A stretch of DNA of 64,000 bases from Streptomyces mobaraensis NBRC 13819 = DSM 40847. GTDB lineage: Bacteria > Actinomycetota > Actinomycetes > Streptomycetales > Streptomycetaceae. The stretch is from NCBI RefSeq assembly GCF_017916255.1, contig NZ_CP072827.1, positions 6,845,501 through 6,909,500 of the forward strand. Reading direction: 5' to 3'. Of the stretch, positions 16,173-24,414 are shown piece after piece. The position numbers and the translations under genes were made by a program. Each line of letters opens with the position of its first letter. Position 1 is the stretch's first letter. The notes under the pieces are model-generated. The model made no database searches and was not told the DNA's origin. It saw only the letters and a list, made by a program, of their open reading frames with translations.

Positions 16173-17483
16173 TCACTTCCGCCGCAGCAGCCGGTCGCTC
16201 TGCTCCACCGCGTCGTCGAGTGCCTCCTTCGGCGACTTCTTTCCCTGGAGGGCCTTGGCGACCTCGTTCCGCAGAATCGTCTTCATCTCGTCGCTCATCA
16301 CCACGGGCGTGTAATTCACGGCGCCTTTCAGCGCTTTCGCCGAGGCGACCCGCACCCGGCCCTCGTCCGTCCCGTCGTCCTTCGTCCAGTACGGGTCGTC
16401 GAGCGAACCCTTCGTGCTCGGGAAGACGGCGACCCGGTGCGCGAACGCCTCCTGGTTCCTCCGGTCGGTCACGAAATGGGCGAAGGCGATGGCCGCGGCC
16501 TTGTGGTTGCTGTTCTTGTTGACCGCGAGGCCCATGACGTACATGTTCGGCTTCCCGGTGTTGTTCGGGGCGTCGGTGATTCCGAGGTTCCGGTACAGAC
16601 TCGGCGCGTTCTTCCGGAAGTTCGCCAGGTCGTTCGCGCCGCCCGGATTCATGGCGACCTTCTGCTCCAGGAATTTCCGGCCCGCCTGTTCCGGAGTGCT
16701 CGTGAGCGCCTGCGGATCCAGGCCGCCGTCGTCGTGCAGCCGCTTGTAGCGGGTCAGTAGCTCGACGCCCTTGGACTCGTTGTAGGTGAACCGGGTGGCG
16801 TCGTCGTTCATCAGCCGGACCCCGTACCGGCCGAAGTCCTCGATCGCCGGGGTGCCCGCCAGAGTGGCCGTCCGGCCGCCCGACCGGCGGGACATCTCCG
16901 CGGCGGCGGTGAACAGCTCGTCGTAGGTCCGCGGCGGCTTCTCCGGATCCAGACCGGACGCGCGGAACAGGGACTTGTTGTAGAACAGCGGGCCCGTGGT
17001 GAGGTACCAGGGGAACGCGTACGCCCCGTCCAGCCCCGGCAGGGTGTTCCCCCGCCACGCCTCCGCCGTGTACTCGTCCCGGAACTTCGCGGCCACCGGC
17101 TCCTTGTCGAGGTTCAGCAGCACGCCCGCCTTGGCCAGCGGATAGGAGAGGTCCGGGGAGACGTTGACGACGTCGGGCAGCGTGCCGGCGGCGGCGTCCG
17201 CCCCGAGTTTGTCCGCGTAGTGCTCGGCGGGCTGGTCCAGCCATTTCACCGTGACATCGGGATGCCGTTTCTCGAATTCCTTCGCCAGCGACTCGAAGTA
17301 GTCCTTGTAACCGGCCCGGAGATTCCAGGTCTGGAACGATATCCGGCCCTCGATCCGCCCGTCCGCCGCCGACCCGCCACCCCCTCCGCCGTCCGAACCG
17401 CAGGCGCTCAGCGCCAGCGCGAGGGCGAGCAGCGGAACGGCCGGCCGGACGGTTCTCCGGACGACTCCACGGGACGGGTGCAT
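16173..17483 (-). CDS. ABC sugar transporter substrate-binding lipoprotein
   Basis: 436-aa family 1 extracellular solute-binding protein. A signal peptide ends in the lipobox LSAC (Cys28), followed by a Gly/Ser linker, so it is a membrane-anchored lipoprotein. Family landmarks include RISFQTWNLRAGYKDYFESL, FPWYLTTGPLFYNKSLF and a C-terminal KSPKEALDDAVEQSDRLL helix. It delivers the sugar to the two adjacent permeases. It is first gene of the leftward operon and faces the LacI regulator; a palindrome lies 85-100 bp upstream of its start. Confidence 0.93.
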   Translation of the reverse strand: MHPSRGVVRRTVRPAVPLLALALALSACGSDGGGGGGSAADGRIEGRISFQTWNLRAGYKDYFESLAKEFEKRHPDVTVKWLDQPAEHYADKLGADAAAGTLPDVVNVSPDLSYPLAKAGVLLNLDKEPVAAKFRDEYTAEAWRGNTLPGLDGAYAFPWYLTTGPLFYNKSLFRASGLDPEKPPRTYDELFTAAAEMSRRSGGRTATLAGTPAIEDFGRYGVRLMNDDATRFTYNESKGVELLTRYKRLHDDGGLDPQALTSTPEQAGRKFLEQKVAMNPGGANDLANFRKNAPSLYRNLGITDAPNNTGKPNMYVMGLAVNKNSNHKAAAIAFAHFVTDRRNQEAFAHRVAVFPSTKGSLDDPYWTKDDGTDEGRVRVASAKALKGAVNYTPVVMSDEMKTILRNEVAKALQGKKSPKEALDDAVEQSDRLLRRK

Positions 17484-17567
17484 GGCCGGGCTCCTTCGGT
17501 CGGGCCGGAAGGTGGCGGTCCAAAAGGTGCACCCGGCAAGGGAGTCACGTCAATACTTCCGTCAACG

Positions 17568-17583
17568 ACTAATGCGCTTTAGT
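17568..17583. promoter_or_regulatory. LacI-type operator candidate
   Basis: ACTAATGCGCTTTAGT is an inverted repeat (ACTAA/TTAGT) around a central GCGC. Even symmetry with a central CG is typical of LacI-family sites. It lies between the divergent lacI-type gene and the sugar-uptake operon. Confidence 0.65.
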
Positions 17584-17636
17584 GTGTTGGGGCCCGGGCC
17601 GGTGCCGGGCCCGCTCCGGACGCCCGAGGAGACCCC

Positions 17637-18689
17637 ATGCGCCGCCTGCCGGCCCGCCGCCCGACCATCCGCGACATCGCCCGCCGCGCCGGGGTGTCGG
17701 AGAGCGCGGTGTCCTTCGCGCTCAACGGCCGCCCGGGCGTCTCGGAGGGCACCCGCGAGCGGGTCCGGCGCGTCGCCGAGCAGTTGGGCTGGCAGCCCAG
17801 CACGGCGGCCCGCGCGCTGTCCGGCGAGGGCTCCGCCACCGTCGGCCTGGTCCTCGCCCGGCCCGCCAGGACCCTCGGCGTCGAGTCGTTCTTCCTCCGG
17901 CTCGTCTCCGGCGTCCAGGAGGCCCTCGCCGCGCGCGGCCTCGGCCTGCTCTTCCAGGTGGTCGAGGACGTGGCCGCCGAGTGCGCCGTGCACCGCCGCT
18001 GGTGGGCCGAGCACCGCGTCGACGGCCTCCTCGTCGTCGACCCGCGCGCCGACGACCCCCGGCCCGCCCTGCTCGCCGGGCTCGGCCTGCCCACCGTGGT
18101 GATCGGCGCGATGGACGACCCCGCCTGGGAACCGGCCCCCGACGGCGCGCTCTCCAACCTCTGGGCCGACGACGCCGAGGCCATGGACTCCGTCGTCGCC
18201 CGGCTCGACGCCCTCGGCCACCGCCGCGTCGCCCACGTCGCGGGCCTCGGGGAACTCGCCCACACCCTGCGCCGCGCCGCCGCCCTGCGCCGGGCCGCCG
18301 AGCGCCACGGCCTGCACGTCACCTCCGTGACCACGGACTACTCCGACGCCCAGGGCGCCGAGGCCACCCACCGGCTGCTCGCCGCCCCCCGGCCGCCCAC
18401 CGCCGTCGTCTACGACAACGACGTGATGGCCGTCGCCGGCCTCGCCGCCGCCGCCCGCCGCGGCCTGGCCGTCCCCGCCGACCTCTCCATCGTCGCCTGG
18501 GACGACTCCGTCCTCTGCCGCAGCACCCACCCACCCCTCACCGCCCTCGCCCGCGACACCGCCGCCTTCGGCCGCCGCGCCGCCGAGGAACTCGTCGCCC
18601 TCCTGGACGGCGCCCCGGCCCGCCGCACCCGCGACGCGACGCCGCTGCTGGTGGAACGGGGGTCGACGGGGCGGGCGGCGGCCACCTGA
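17637..18689 (+). CDS. LacI family transcriptional regulator
   Basis: 350-aa repressor. The N-terminal helix-turn-helix reads TIRDIARRAGVSESAVSFAL (residues ~10-29), followed by a hinge helix with QPSTAARALSG. The periplasmic-binding-protein-like sensor domain runs from about 65, with VVYDNDVMAVAGLAAA and SIVAWDDSVL. It is transcribed divergently from the sugar importer/glycosidase operon with a palindrome between them. It probably represses that operon until an N-glycan-derived sugar is bound (inference). Confidence 0.92.
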   Translation: MRRLPARRPTIRDIARRAGVSESAVSFALNGRPGVSEGTRERVRRVAEQLGWQPSTAARALSGEGSATVGLVLARPARTLGVESFFLRLVSGVQEALAARGLGLLFQVVEDVAAECAVHRRWWAEHRVDGLLVVDPRADDPRPALLAGLGLPTVVIGAMDDPAWEPAPDGALSNLWADDAEAMDSVVARLDALGHRRVAHVAGLGELAHTLRRAAALRRAAERHGLHVTSVTTDYSDAQGAEATHRLLAAPRPPTAVVYDNDVMAVAGLAAAARRGLAVPADLSIVAWDDSVLCRSTHPPLTALARDTAAFGRRAAEELVALLDGAPARRTRDATPLLVERGSTGRAAAT

Positions 18690-18737
18690 CACACAGCTCC
18701 CACCTCGATCATGACCACTCCGCGCCGTGCGATTTAA

Positions 18738-18754
18738 TTGCGAGGTATTCGCAA
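18738..18754 (+). promoter_or_regulatory. Nur-box-like inverted repeat
   Basis: TTGCGA-N5-TCGCAA is a perfect inverted repeat 33 bp upstream of the binding-protein start. It closely resembles the Streptomyces Nur box (tTGCaa-N5-ttGCAA) bound by the nickel-responsive Fur-family repressor. It supports nickel control and nickel as the substrate of the following operon. Confidence 0.7.
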
Positions 18755-18786
18755 CAGCAACCGAGAAGTGAACTGGGGTGGAGGGC

Positions 18787-20391
18787 ATGACGGCCCGGTC
18801 CATACGGGTGACGGCCGCCATGGTCGCGGCGGGCGTGCTGGCCACGGGCGCCGCCGCCTGCGGCAAGCCCGGCGGCGGGAACGGCGGGAACGGTTCCGGC
18901 GGGGTCAGGGACTCGCTCGTCGTCGGCATCGCGAACGAGCCGGAGACCCTCAGCCCCCTGCTCGGCTACGGCAAGGACGGCAACTCCAAGATCTTCGACG
19001 GCCTGCTGCGCCGCGGCGCGGACATGAAGCTCCGCCCCGCCCTCGCCGCGTCCTTCCCGAAGGTCACCGACGACGGCCGCACCTACACCTTCCCGCTCCG
19101 GCACGGGGTGACGTTCAGCGACGGCAAGCCCTTCACCGCCGAGGACGTCGTCTTCACCTACCGGACGATCCTCGACGAGAAGACCAACAACGCCGACAAG
19201 GGCGAGCTCGCCGCCGTCGACAAGGTCACCGCCCGCGGCGACGACACCGTCGTCTTCTCCCTGAAGTACCCCTACGCGCCCTTCGCCGAGCGCACCGTCC
19301 TGCCGATCGTCCCCGAGCACGCCGCCAAGGGACAGGACGTCAACACCGGCCCGTTCAACACCAAGCCCATCGGCACCGGCCCCTACGTCCTCACCGGCTG
19401 GAGCAAGGGCGAGAAGCTGACCTTCAAGGCCAACCCCGACTACTGGGGCGGCGAACCGAAGGTCAAGAAGCTCACTATGGCCATCATCAAGGACGACGAC
19501 GTCCGGGCCACCCGGCTGCGCAGCGGCGACCTCGACGGCGCCATCCTGCCGCCCAACCTCGTCAAGGGCTTCCAGGGCGACGACTCCAAGACGACGATCA
19601 CCGCGAAGACCACCGACTTCCGCGGCGTGACCCTGCCCACCGGCAACAAGGTCACCGGCGACACCGCCGTCCGCCGCGCCCTCGACCTCGCCGTCGACCG
19701 CGACGCCATGGTCAAGAGCCTGCTGGAGGGCGCGGGCCGGGCCGGCTACGGGCCCGTCCCCACCGACAGCGAGTGGTTCGCCAAGGGCACCGAGCGCCCG
19801 CACGACCCCGAGAAGGCGAAGAAGCTGCTGGATGACGCGGGCTGGAAGCCCGGTGCCGACGGCATCCGGGAGAAGGACGGCGAGCGCGCCGAGTTCACCC
19901 TCTGGTTCCCCGCCGGTGACAAGCTCCGCCAGGAGCACGCCCTCGCCTTCGCCTCCGACGCCAAGAAGATCGGCATCCGGGCCAAGGTGCAGAGCGGCAC
20001 CTGGGAGGTCATCGAGCCGCGCCTGAAGGACGACGCGGTCCTCGCCGGCGGCGGCAACCCGGCCGACCCCGACTTCGACCTCTACAACCTGCTGCACTCC
20101 TCCCTCGCCCTCGACGGCTTCAACAACATGGCCGCCTACAAGAACCCCGAGGTCGACAAGGCCCTGGAGGAGGGCCGGCGCAGCGGCGACAAGGCCGTCC
20201 GCAAGGCCGCGTACGACAAGGTCCAGCACGCCCTCGCCGACGACCCCGGCTACGTCTTCCTCACCCACGTCGACCACCTCTACGTGATGAGGGACAACTG
20301 GAAGGACCTCACCACCCAGGTCGAGCCGCACGACCACGGCCTCGGCGCCGGCCCCTGGTGGAACGTCGAGGACTGGCAGCCGAAGCGGTGA
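18787..20391 (+). CDS. nikA: ABC transporter substrate-binding lipoprotein, nickel/peptide family (NikA-like)
   Basis: 534-aa family 5 extracellular solute-binding protein. The signal peptide ends in a lipobox at GAAAC (Cys25), then a Gly/Asn linker. Family motifs include YTFPLRHGVTFSDGKPFTAE, PIGTGPYVL and NPDYWGG. The family binds peptides, opines or nickel chelates. The Nur-like box upstream and the order A-B-C-D-E plus ferredoxin favour nickel. ATG 18787 is just behind GGAGGG; an in-frame GTG at 18778 is the alternative. First gene of a tightly coupled six-gene operon. Confidence 0.85.
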   Translation: MTARSIRVTAAMVAAGVLATGAAACGKPGGGNGGNGSGGVRDSLVVGIANEPETLSPLLGYGKDGNSKIFDGLLRRGADMKLRPALAASFPKVTDDGRTYTFPLRHGVTFSDGKPFTAEDVVFTYRTILDEKTNNADKGELAAVDKVTARGDDTVVFSLKYPYAPFAERTVLPIVPEHAAKGQDVNTGPFNTKPIGTGPYVLTGWSKGEKLTFKANPDYWGGEPKVKKLTMAIIKDDDVRATRLRSGDLDGAILPPNLVKGFQGDDSKTTITAKTTDFRGVTLPTGNKVTGDTAVRRALDLAVDRDAMVKSLLEGAGRAGYGPVPTDSEWFAKGTERPHDPEKAKKLLDDAGWKPGADGIREKDGERAEFTLWFPAGDKLRQEHALAFASDAKKIGIRAKVQSGTWEVIEPRLKDDAVLAGGGNPADPDFDLYNLLHSSLALDGFNNMAAYKNPEVDKALEEGRRSGDKAVRKAAYDKVQHALADDPGYVFLTHVDHLYVMRDNWKDLTTQVEPHDHGLGAGPWWNVEDWQPKR

Positions 20392-21398
20392 GCACCCGCG
20401 GTACCCGCGGGACGGCCCTGCCCTGGGGGCCGATGGCCCGCATGGCGGGACGGCGGCTGCTCGCCGCCGTCCCCGTCCTGCTCGTCGTGACCTTCGCCGT
20501 CTTCGCCGTCGCCGCCGCCTCCCCGTTCGACCCCGCCCGGGTCTACGCGGGCGGCGGCGCGCCCGGCACCGGCCAGGACGTCCTGGACCAGCTCCGGCAC
20601 AACCTCGGCGCCGACCGGCCGTTCGCCGCCCGCTGGTGGGACTGGCTGACCGCCGCCCTCACCGGCGACCTCGGCGTCTCCACCACCCTGCGGCAGCCCG
20701 TCGCCCAGGCCATCGGCGAACGCATCGGCTGGTCCGTGCTGCTCTGCGGCACCGCCTTCGCCGCCGCCGTCCTCGTCGGCACCGCGCTCGGCGTACTCGC
20801 CGCCCGGCGCCGCGGCGGGCTCCTCGACCGGGCCGTCACCTCCCTGGCGTACGTCCTGGAGGCGGCGCCGCCGTTCTGGCTCGGCCTGCTGGCCGTCTGG
20901 TTCTTCGCCCTCAAGACCGGCGCGCTGCCCGCCGGCGGCCTCACCGACACCGGCAGCGACACCGTCACCGCCGGACAGGTCGCCTCCCACCTGGTGCTGC
21001 CCGCGGCCGTGCTCGCCGTCACCCAGCTGCCGTGGTTCGTGCTGTACGTGCGCCAGGGCGTCGGCGACGCGCTCGACGAGGACCCGGTACGCGGCGCCCG
21101 CGCCCGCGGCCTCTCCGAACGCACCGTCCTGCTCGGCCACGCCCTCCGCTCGGGACTGCTGCCGGTCCTCACCCTGATCGGCTCCCGCGTCCCCGAACTG
21201 ATCACCGGAGCCCTGCTCGTGGAGACCGTCTTCAGCTGGCCGGGCATCGCCTCCGCCACCGTCGACGCCGCGACCGGCGTCGACTTCCCGCTGCTCGCCG
21301 CGCTCACCGTGCTGGCCACGGCGGCCGTGCTGGTCGGCAATCTGCTGTCGGACCTGCTGTACGGGCTGGCCGACCCGAGGGTGGGCTTCGATGGCTGA
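20388..21398 (+). CDS. nikB: ABC transporter permease (NikB/DppB-like)
   Basis: 336-aa inner-membrane permease with the DppB/NikB topology: an N-terminal helix (LLAAVPVLLVVTFAVFAVAAA), an extracytoplasmic loop, then five helices. The EAA loop includes DPVRGARARGLSERTVLLGH. GTG 20388 overlaps the nikA stop by four bases. It pairs with NikC to form the channel. Confidence 0.88.
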   Translation: MSTRGTRGTALPWGPMARMAGRRLLAAVPVLLVVTFAVFAVAAASPFDPARVYAGGGAPGTGQDVLDQLRHNLGADRPFAARWWDWLTAALTGDLGVSTTLRQPVAQAIGERIGWSVLLCGTAFAAAVLVGTALGVLAARRRGGLLDRAVTSLAYVLEAAPPFWLGLLAVWFFALKTGALPAGGLTDTGSDTVTAGQVASHLVLPAAVLAVTQLPWFVLYVRQGVGDALDEDPVRGARARGLSERTVLLGHALRSGLLPVLTLIGSRVPELITGALLVETVFSWPGIASATVDAATGVDFPLLAALTVLATAAVLVGNLLSDLLYGLADPRVGFDG

Positions 21399-22236
21399 GC
21401 TCGCGATATCCGCCCGGCGCCTCCCCAAGGGCGCGGTGAGCGCCGCGCTCGTCGCCGTCACCGTGCTGACCGTCGTCCTGGTGCCGCTGTTCGTCCCCCT
21501 GGACGAGCAGGCCGTCGACCTGGCCGCCAAGCTCCAGGCGCCGAGCGCGGCCCACCCCTTCGGCACCGACGAGGTCGGCCGCGACCTGCTGCTGCGCTCC
21601 GTCTACGGGCTGCGGGTCTCGCTGCTCGTCGGCGCGGTCGCCGCCCTCGTCGCCACCGTCGTCGGCACGGCGGTGGGCGCCCTGGCCGGGGCGCTCGGCG
21701 GCTGGGCCGACCGTGTCGTCATGCGCGTCGTCGACCTCTTCTCGTCCGTGCCGCACCTGCTGCTCGGCATCTTCGTGGTGGCGATGTTCCGCCCCGGCGT
21801 CGGCCCGGTCATCGCGTCCATCGCCGTCACCCACTGGCTGTCCACCGCCCGGATCGTCCGCGCCGAGGTGCTGTCGCTGCGCTCCCGCCCGTTTGTCGAC
21901 GCGGCCGTCTCCGGCGGCTCGTCGCGGCTGCGGATCGCCGTACGGCACCTGCTGCCGGGCGTCCTGCCGCAGGCCGGGCTGGCCGCCGTGCTGATGATCC
22001 CGCACGCGATCTGGCACGAGTCGGCCCTGTCGTTCCTGGGCCTGGGCCTGCCCACCCACCAGGCCAGCCTGGGCAACATGGTGCAGGCGGCACGCGGTTC
22101 CCTGCTGGCCGGCGACTGGTGGCCGACCCTGTTCCCCGGCCTGTTCATCATCGTCCCCACCCTGGCCGTCGCGGGTCTGGCGGCCGCGTGGCGCGAACGC
22201 CTCTCGCCTCGGCGGCGATCGGAGCTGACGCTGTGA
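21391..22236 (+). CDS. nikC: ABC transporter permease (NikC/DppC-like)
   Basis: 281-aa permease of the DppC/NikC group, with the typical HPFGTDEVGRDLLLRSVYGL motif after the first helix. The EAA-loop equivalent is FVDAAVSGGSSRLRIAVRHL, followed by SFLGLGLPTHQASLGNM. ATG 21391 lies inside the nikB 3' end (8-bp overlap). Its TGA shares a base with the ATG of the next gene. Confidence 0.88.
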   Translation: MAELAISARRLPKGAVSAALVAVTVLTVVLVPLFVPLDEQAVDLAAKLQAPSAAHPFGTDEVGRDLLLRSVYGLRVSLLVGAVAALVATVVGTAVGALAGALGGWADRVVMRVVDLFSSVPHLLLGIFVVAMFRPGVGPVIASIAVTHWLSTARIVRAEVLSLRSRPFVDAAVSGGSSRLRIAVRHLLPGVLPQAGLAAVLMIPHAIWHESALSFLGLGLPTHQASLGNMVQAARGSLLAGDWWPTLFPGLFIIVPTLAVAGLAAAWRERLSPRRRSELTL

Positions 22237-23654
22237 TGGTCCCCACCCCGCCCCGACCCGATTCTCGCGGGGCGGAGCCCCCGCGCGCCCCCCAGGCGAC
22301 CGGGGGCTCCGCCCCCCGACCCCCGCAACCGCGCTCCGCGCGGACGTCCTCAAACGCCGGACGGGCTGGATCGGCCGAGCGGCGCAGCCGCGACGAAGCG
22401 GGGGCTTGCGGGGGCGCGGCCCTTGCGGAAGACGGGGAGGGGCGGGGCAGGAGCGCGGTTCCGCGGGAGGTCTCCCTCGCGGAGTCGGCCCGGCCGGCGT
22501 TGGAGCCCGAGCGGCGCAGCCGCGACGAGGCGGGGGTGCGTGGGGGCGCATCCCCCGCGAGAAACGGGAAGGGGCGGGTCCGGGGCACAGCTCCGCAGGA
22601 CGCCACCCCCCTCCTGGACGTCCAGAACCTTTCCGTCCGCTTCCGTATGCGCGGCGGCCGCGACATCGCCGCCGTCACCGACGCCACCTTCCGCCTCCAC
22701 CGAGGCGAATGCCTCGCCCTCATCGGCGAGAGCGGCTGCGGAAAGTCCGTCCTCGCCTCAGCCCTCCTCGGCCTCCTGCCGGGCAACGCCCGCACGGAAG
22801 GCCACGCCTGGCTGAGCGGCGACGACGACCGGCTGGACCTCCTGACCGCCGACGAGCGGACGCTCGCCCGCACGGTCAGAGGCCGCCGCATCGGCCTCGT
22901 CCCCCAAAGCCCCGCCGCCCACCTCACCCCCGTCCGCACCGTCCGCTCCCAGCTCCGCGAGACGATCCGCGAGCTGACCGGCCGGCGCGACGGCGAGGAA
23001 GCCGCCGCCGCGCGCGCCGCGTTCCCCGCCGACCACCTCACCCCCGTCCGCACCGTCCGCTCCCAGCTCCGCGAGACGATCCGCGAGCTGACCGGCCGGC
23101 GCGACGGCGAGGAAGCCGCCGCCGCGCGCGCCGCGTTCCCCGCCGACCACCTCGACCGGCACCCGCACCAGCTCTCCGGCGGCCTCGCCCAGCGGGCCGC
23201 CACCGCCCTCGCCCTCGTCGGCGACGCCCCGCTGCTGCTCGCCGACGAGCCGACGACGGGACTGGACCGCGCGCTCGTGGACCGTACGGTCGACGAACTG
23301 CGCGCCCAGGTCGACCGCGGCCACACTCTCCTCGTGATCACGCACGACCTGGCGGCGGCCGAGCGGATCGCCGACCGCGTCGCCGTGATGTACGCCGGCC
23401 GCATCGTCGAACTCGCCGACGCCGAAGCCTTCTTCGGCGCCCCGGGCCCCCGCCACCCCTACGCCCGCGGCCTGCTCGACGCCCTGCCCGAACGCGCCTT
23501 CACCCCCATCCCCGGTATGCCCCCGGAACTCGGCGACCTCCCCGCCGGCTGCGCCTTCGCCCCCCGCTGCCCCCGCGCCGCGGACGCCTGCGCCGCTGTC
23601 CCGCCGCTCACGGACGGCGTCGCCTGCCACCACCCGAGGAGCGCCCGTGCTTGA
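22236..23654 (+). CDS. nikD: ABC transporter ATP-binding protein (NikD/DppD-like), with N-terminal extension and internal duplication
   Basis: 472-aa ATPase. Walker A is LIGESGCGKSVLASALL, the Q-loop is GLVPQSP, the signature HQLSGGLAQRA, Walker B LLLADEPTTGLD and the switch His VITHDLAAA. The C-terminal oligopeptide-transporter extension (GCAFAPRCPRA) is present. Two oddities exist. About 125 N-terminal residues before LLDVQNLSVRF come from GC-rich intergenic-type repeats. A 38-residue segment between Q-loop and signature (HLTPVRTVRSQLRETIREL...) is exactly duplicated. ATG 22236 touches the nikC stop. The duplicated helical-domain segment may impair function. Confidence 0.85.
   Translation: MVPTPPRPDSRGAEPPRAPQATGGSAPRPPQPRSARTSSNAGRAGSAERRSRDEAGACGGAALAEDGEGRGRSAVPREVSLAESARPALEPERRSRDEAGVRGGASPARNGKGRVRGTAPQDATPLLDVQNLSVRFRMRGGRDIAAVTDATFRLHRGECLALIGESGCGKSVLASALLGLLPGNARTEGHAWLSGDDDRLDLLTADERTLARTVRGRRIGLVPQSPAAHLTPVRTVRSQLRETIRELTGRRDGEEAAAARAAFPADHLTPVRTVRSQLRETIRELTGRRDGEEAAAARAAFPADHLDRHPHQLSGGLAQRAATALALVGDAPLLLADEPTTGLDRALVDRTVDELRAQVDRGHTLLVITHDLAAAERIADRVAVMYAGRIVELADAEAFFGAPGPRHPYARGLLDALPERAFTPIPGMPPELGDLPAGCAFAPRCPRAADACAAVPPLTDGVACHHPRSARA
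22376..22536. repeat. dispersed intergenic-type repeat, two copies inside nikD
   Basis: CGAGCGGCGCAGCCGCGACG and its continuation occur at 22376-22404 and 22508-22536. Nearby are the GGGGCTCCGCCCC-like hairpin (22306-22320) and AAACGCCGGACGGGCTGGA (22352-22370). Such elements usually lie between Streptomyces genes. Here they are read through as the N-terminal extension of NikD. Confidence 0.7.
22920..23147 (+). repeat. exact 114-bp tandem duplication inside nikD
   Basis: Units 22920-23033 and 23034-23147 appear identical base for base and each encodes the same 38 residues, keeping the frame. Removing one copy gives the ordinary spacing between Q-loop and signature motif. Confidence 0.95.
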
Positions 23655-24414
23655 GCTGCGCCACGTGACCGCCGGCTACGAACCGCGCCGGCCCGTCGTC
23701 CGCGACGCCTCCCTGACCGTGGCCGCGGGCGAGGCCGTCGGACTGCTCGGCCCCAGCGGCTGCGGCAAGTCCACCCTGGCCCGGGTCGCGGCGCTGCTGC
23801 ACCGCCCCGACGCCGGCACGGTGACCCTGGACGGCGAACCCGCGCGCGGCTGGCGCCACCGCGCCCCCCGCGCGCAACGCACCGCGTTCGGCGTCGTCTT
23901 CCAGCAGCCGCGCATGTCCGCCGACCCCCGGCTGCGGCTCCACGACCTGATCGCCGAACCGCTCCGCGCGACCGGCCGCCGCGCCGAGGCCGCCGACCGT
24001 GTCCGCGAACTCGCCGCCGCCACCGGCCTCACCCCCGACCTGCTCACCCGCCGCCCGCACGAGGTCAGCGACGGCCAGCTGCAGCGCGCCTGCCTGGCCC
24101 GCGCCCTGGCCCTCCGGCCGCGCTGGCTGGTCTGCGACGAGATGACGGCCATGCTCGACGCCTCGACGACGGCCGCCCTGGTCGCCGTCGTCGAGGACTA
24201 CCGCCGGGAGACCGGCGCCGGCCTGCTGGCGGTGGGCCACGACCCCGCCCTCCTGAACCGCTGGTGCGACCGGACGGTCCACTGGGAGGCCGTGGCGGCC
24301 GCCCCGGCCGACACGGCCCCGGCCGACACGGCCCCGGCCGACACGGCCCCGGCCGACACGGCCCCGGCCGACGGCCGCCCCTGCCCACCTCCCGACCACC
24401 GAGGACACCGATGA
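23647..24414 (+). CDS. nikE: ABC transporter ATP-binding protein (NikE/DppF-like)
   Basis: 255-aa ATPase. Walker A is LLGPSGCGKSTLARV (~33-47), the Q-loop VVFQQPRMSADPRL, signature EVSDGQLQRACLARAL (a VSDGQ variant of LSGGQ), Walker B WLVCDEMTAMLD and switch His VGHDPALL. The C-terminus carries four APADT repeats from a 15-bp tandem repeat. GTG 23647 overlaps the nikD stop by 8 bp. Partner of NikD in energising nickel/peptide import. Confidence 0.88.
   Translation: MLELRHVTAGYEPRRPVVRDASLTVAAGEAVGLLGPSGCGKSTLARVAALLHRPDAGTVTLDGEPARGWRHRAPRAQRTAFGVVFQQPRMSADPRLRLHDLIAEPLRATGRRAEAADRVRELAAATGLTPDLLTRRPHEVSDGQLQRACLARALALRPRWLVCDEMTAMLDASTTAALVAVVEDYRRETGAGLLAVGHDPALLNRWCDRTVHWEAVAAAPADTAPADTAPADTAPADTAPADGRPCPPPDHRGHR
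24301..24372 (+). repeat. 15-bp tandem repeat at the 3' end of nikE
   Basis: Four full copies of GCCCCGGCCGACACG and a partial fifth encode APADT repeats in the ATPase C-terminus, beyond its conserved domain. Confidence 0.9.
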
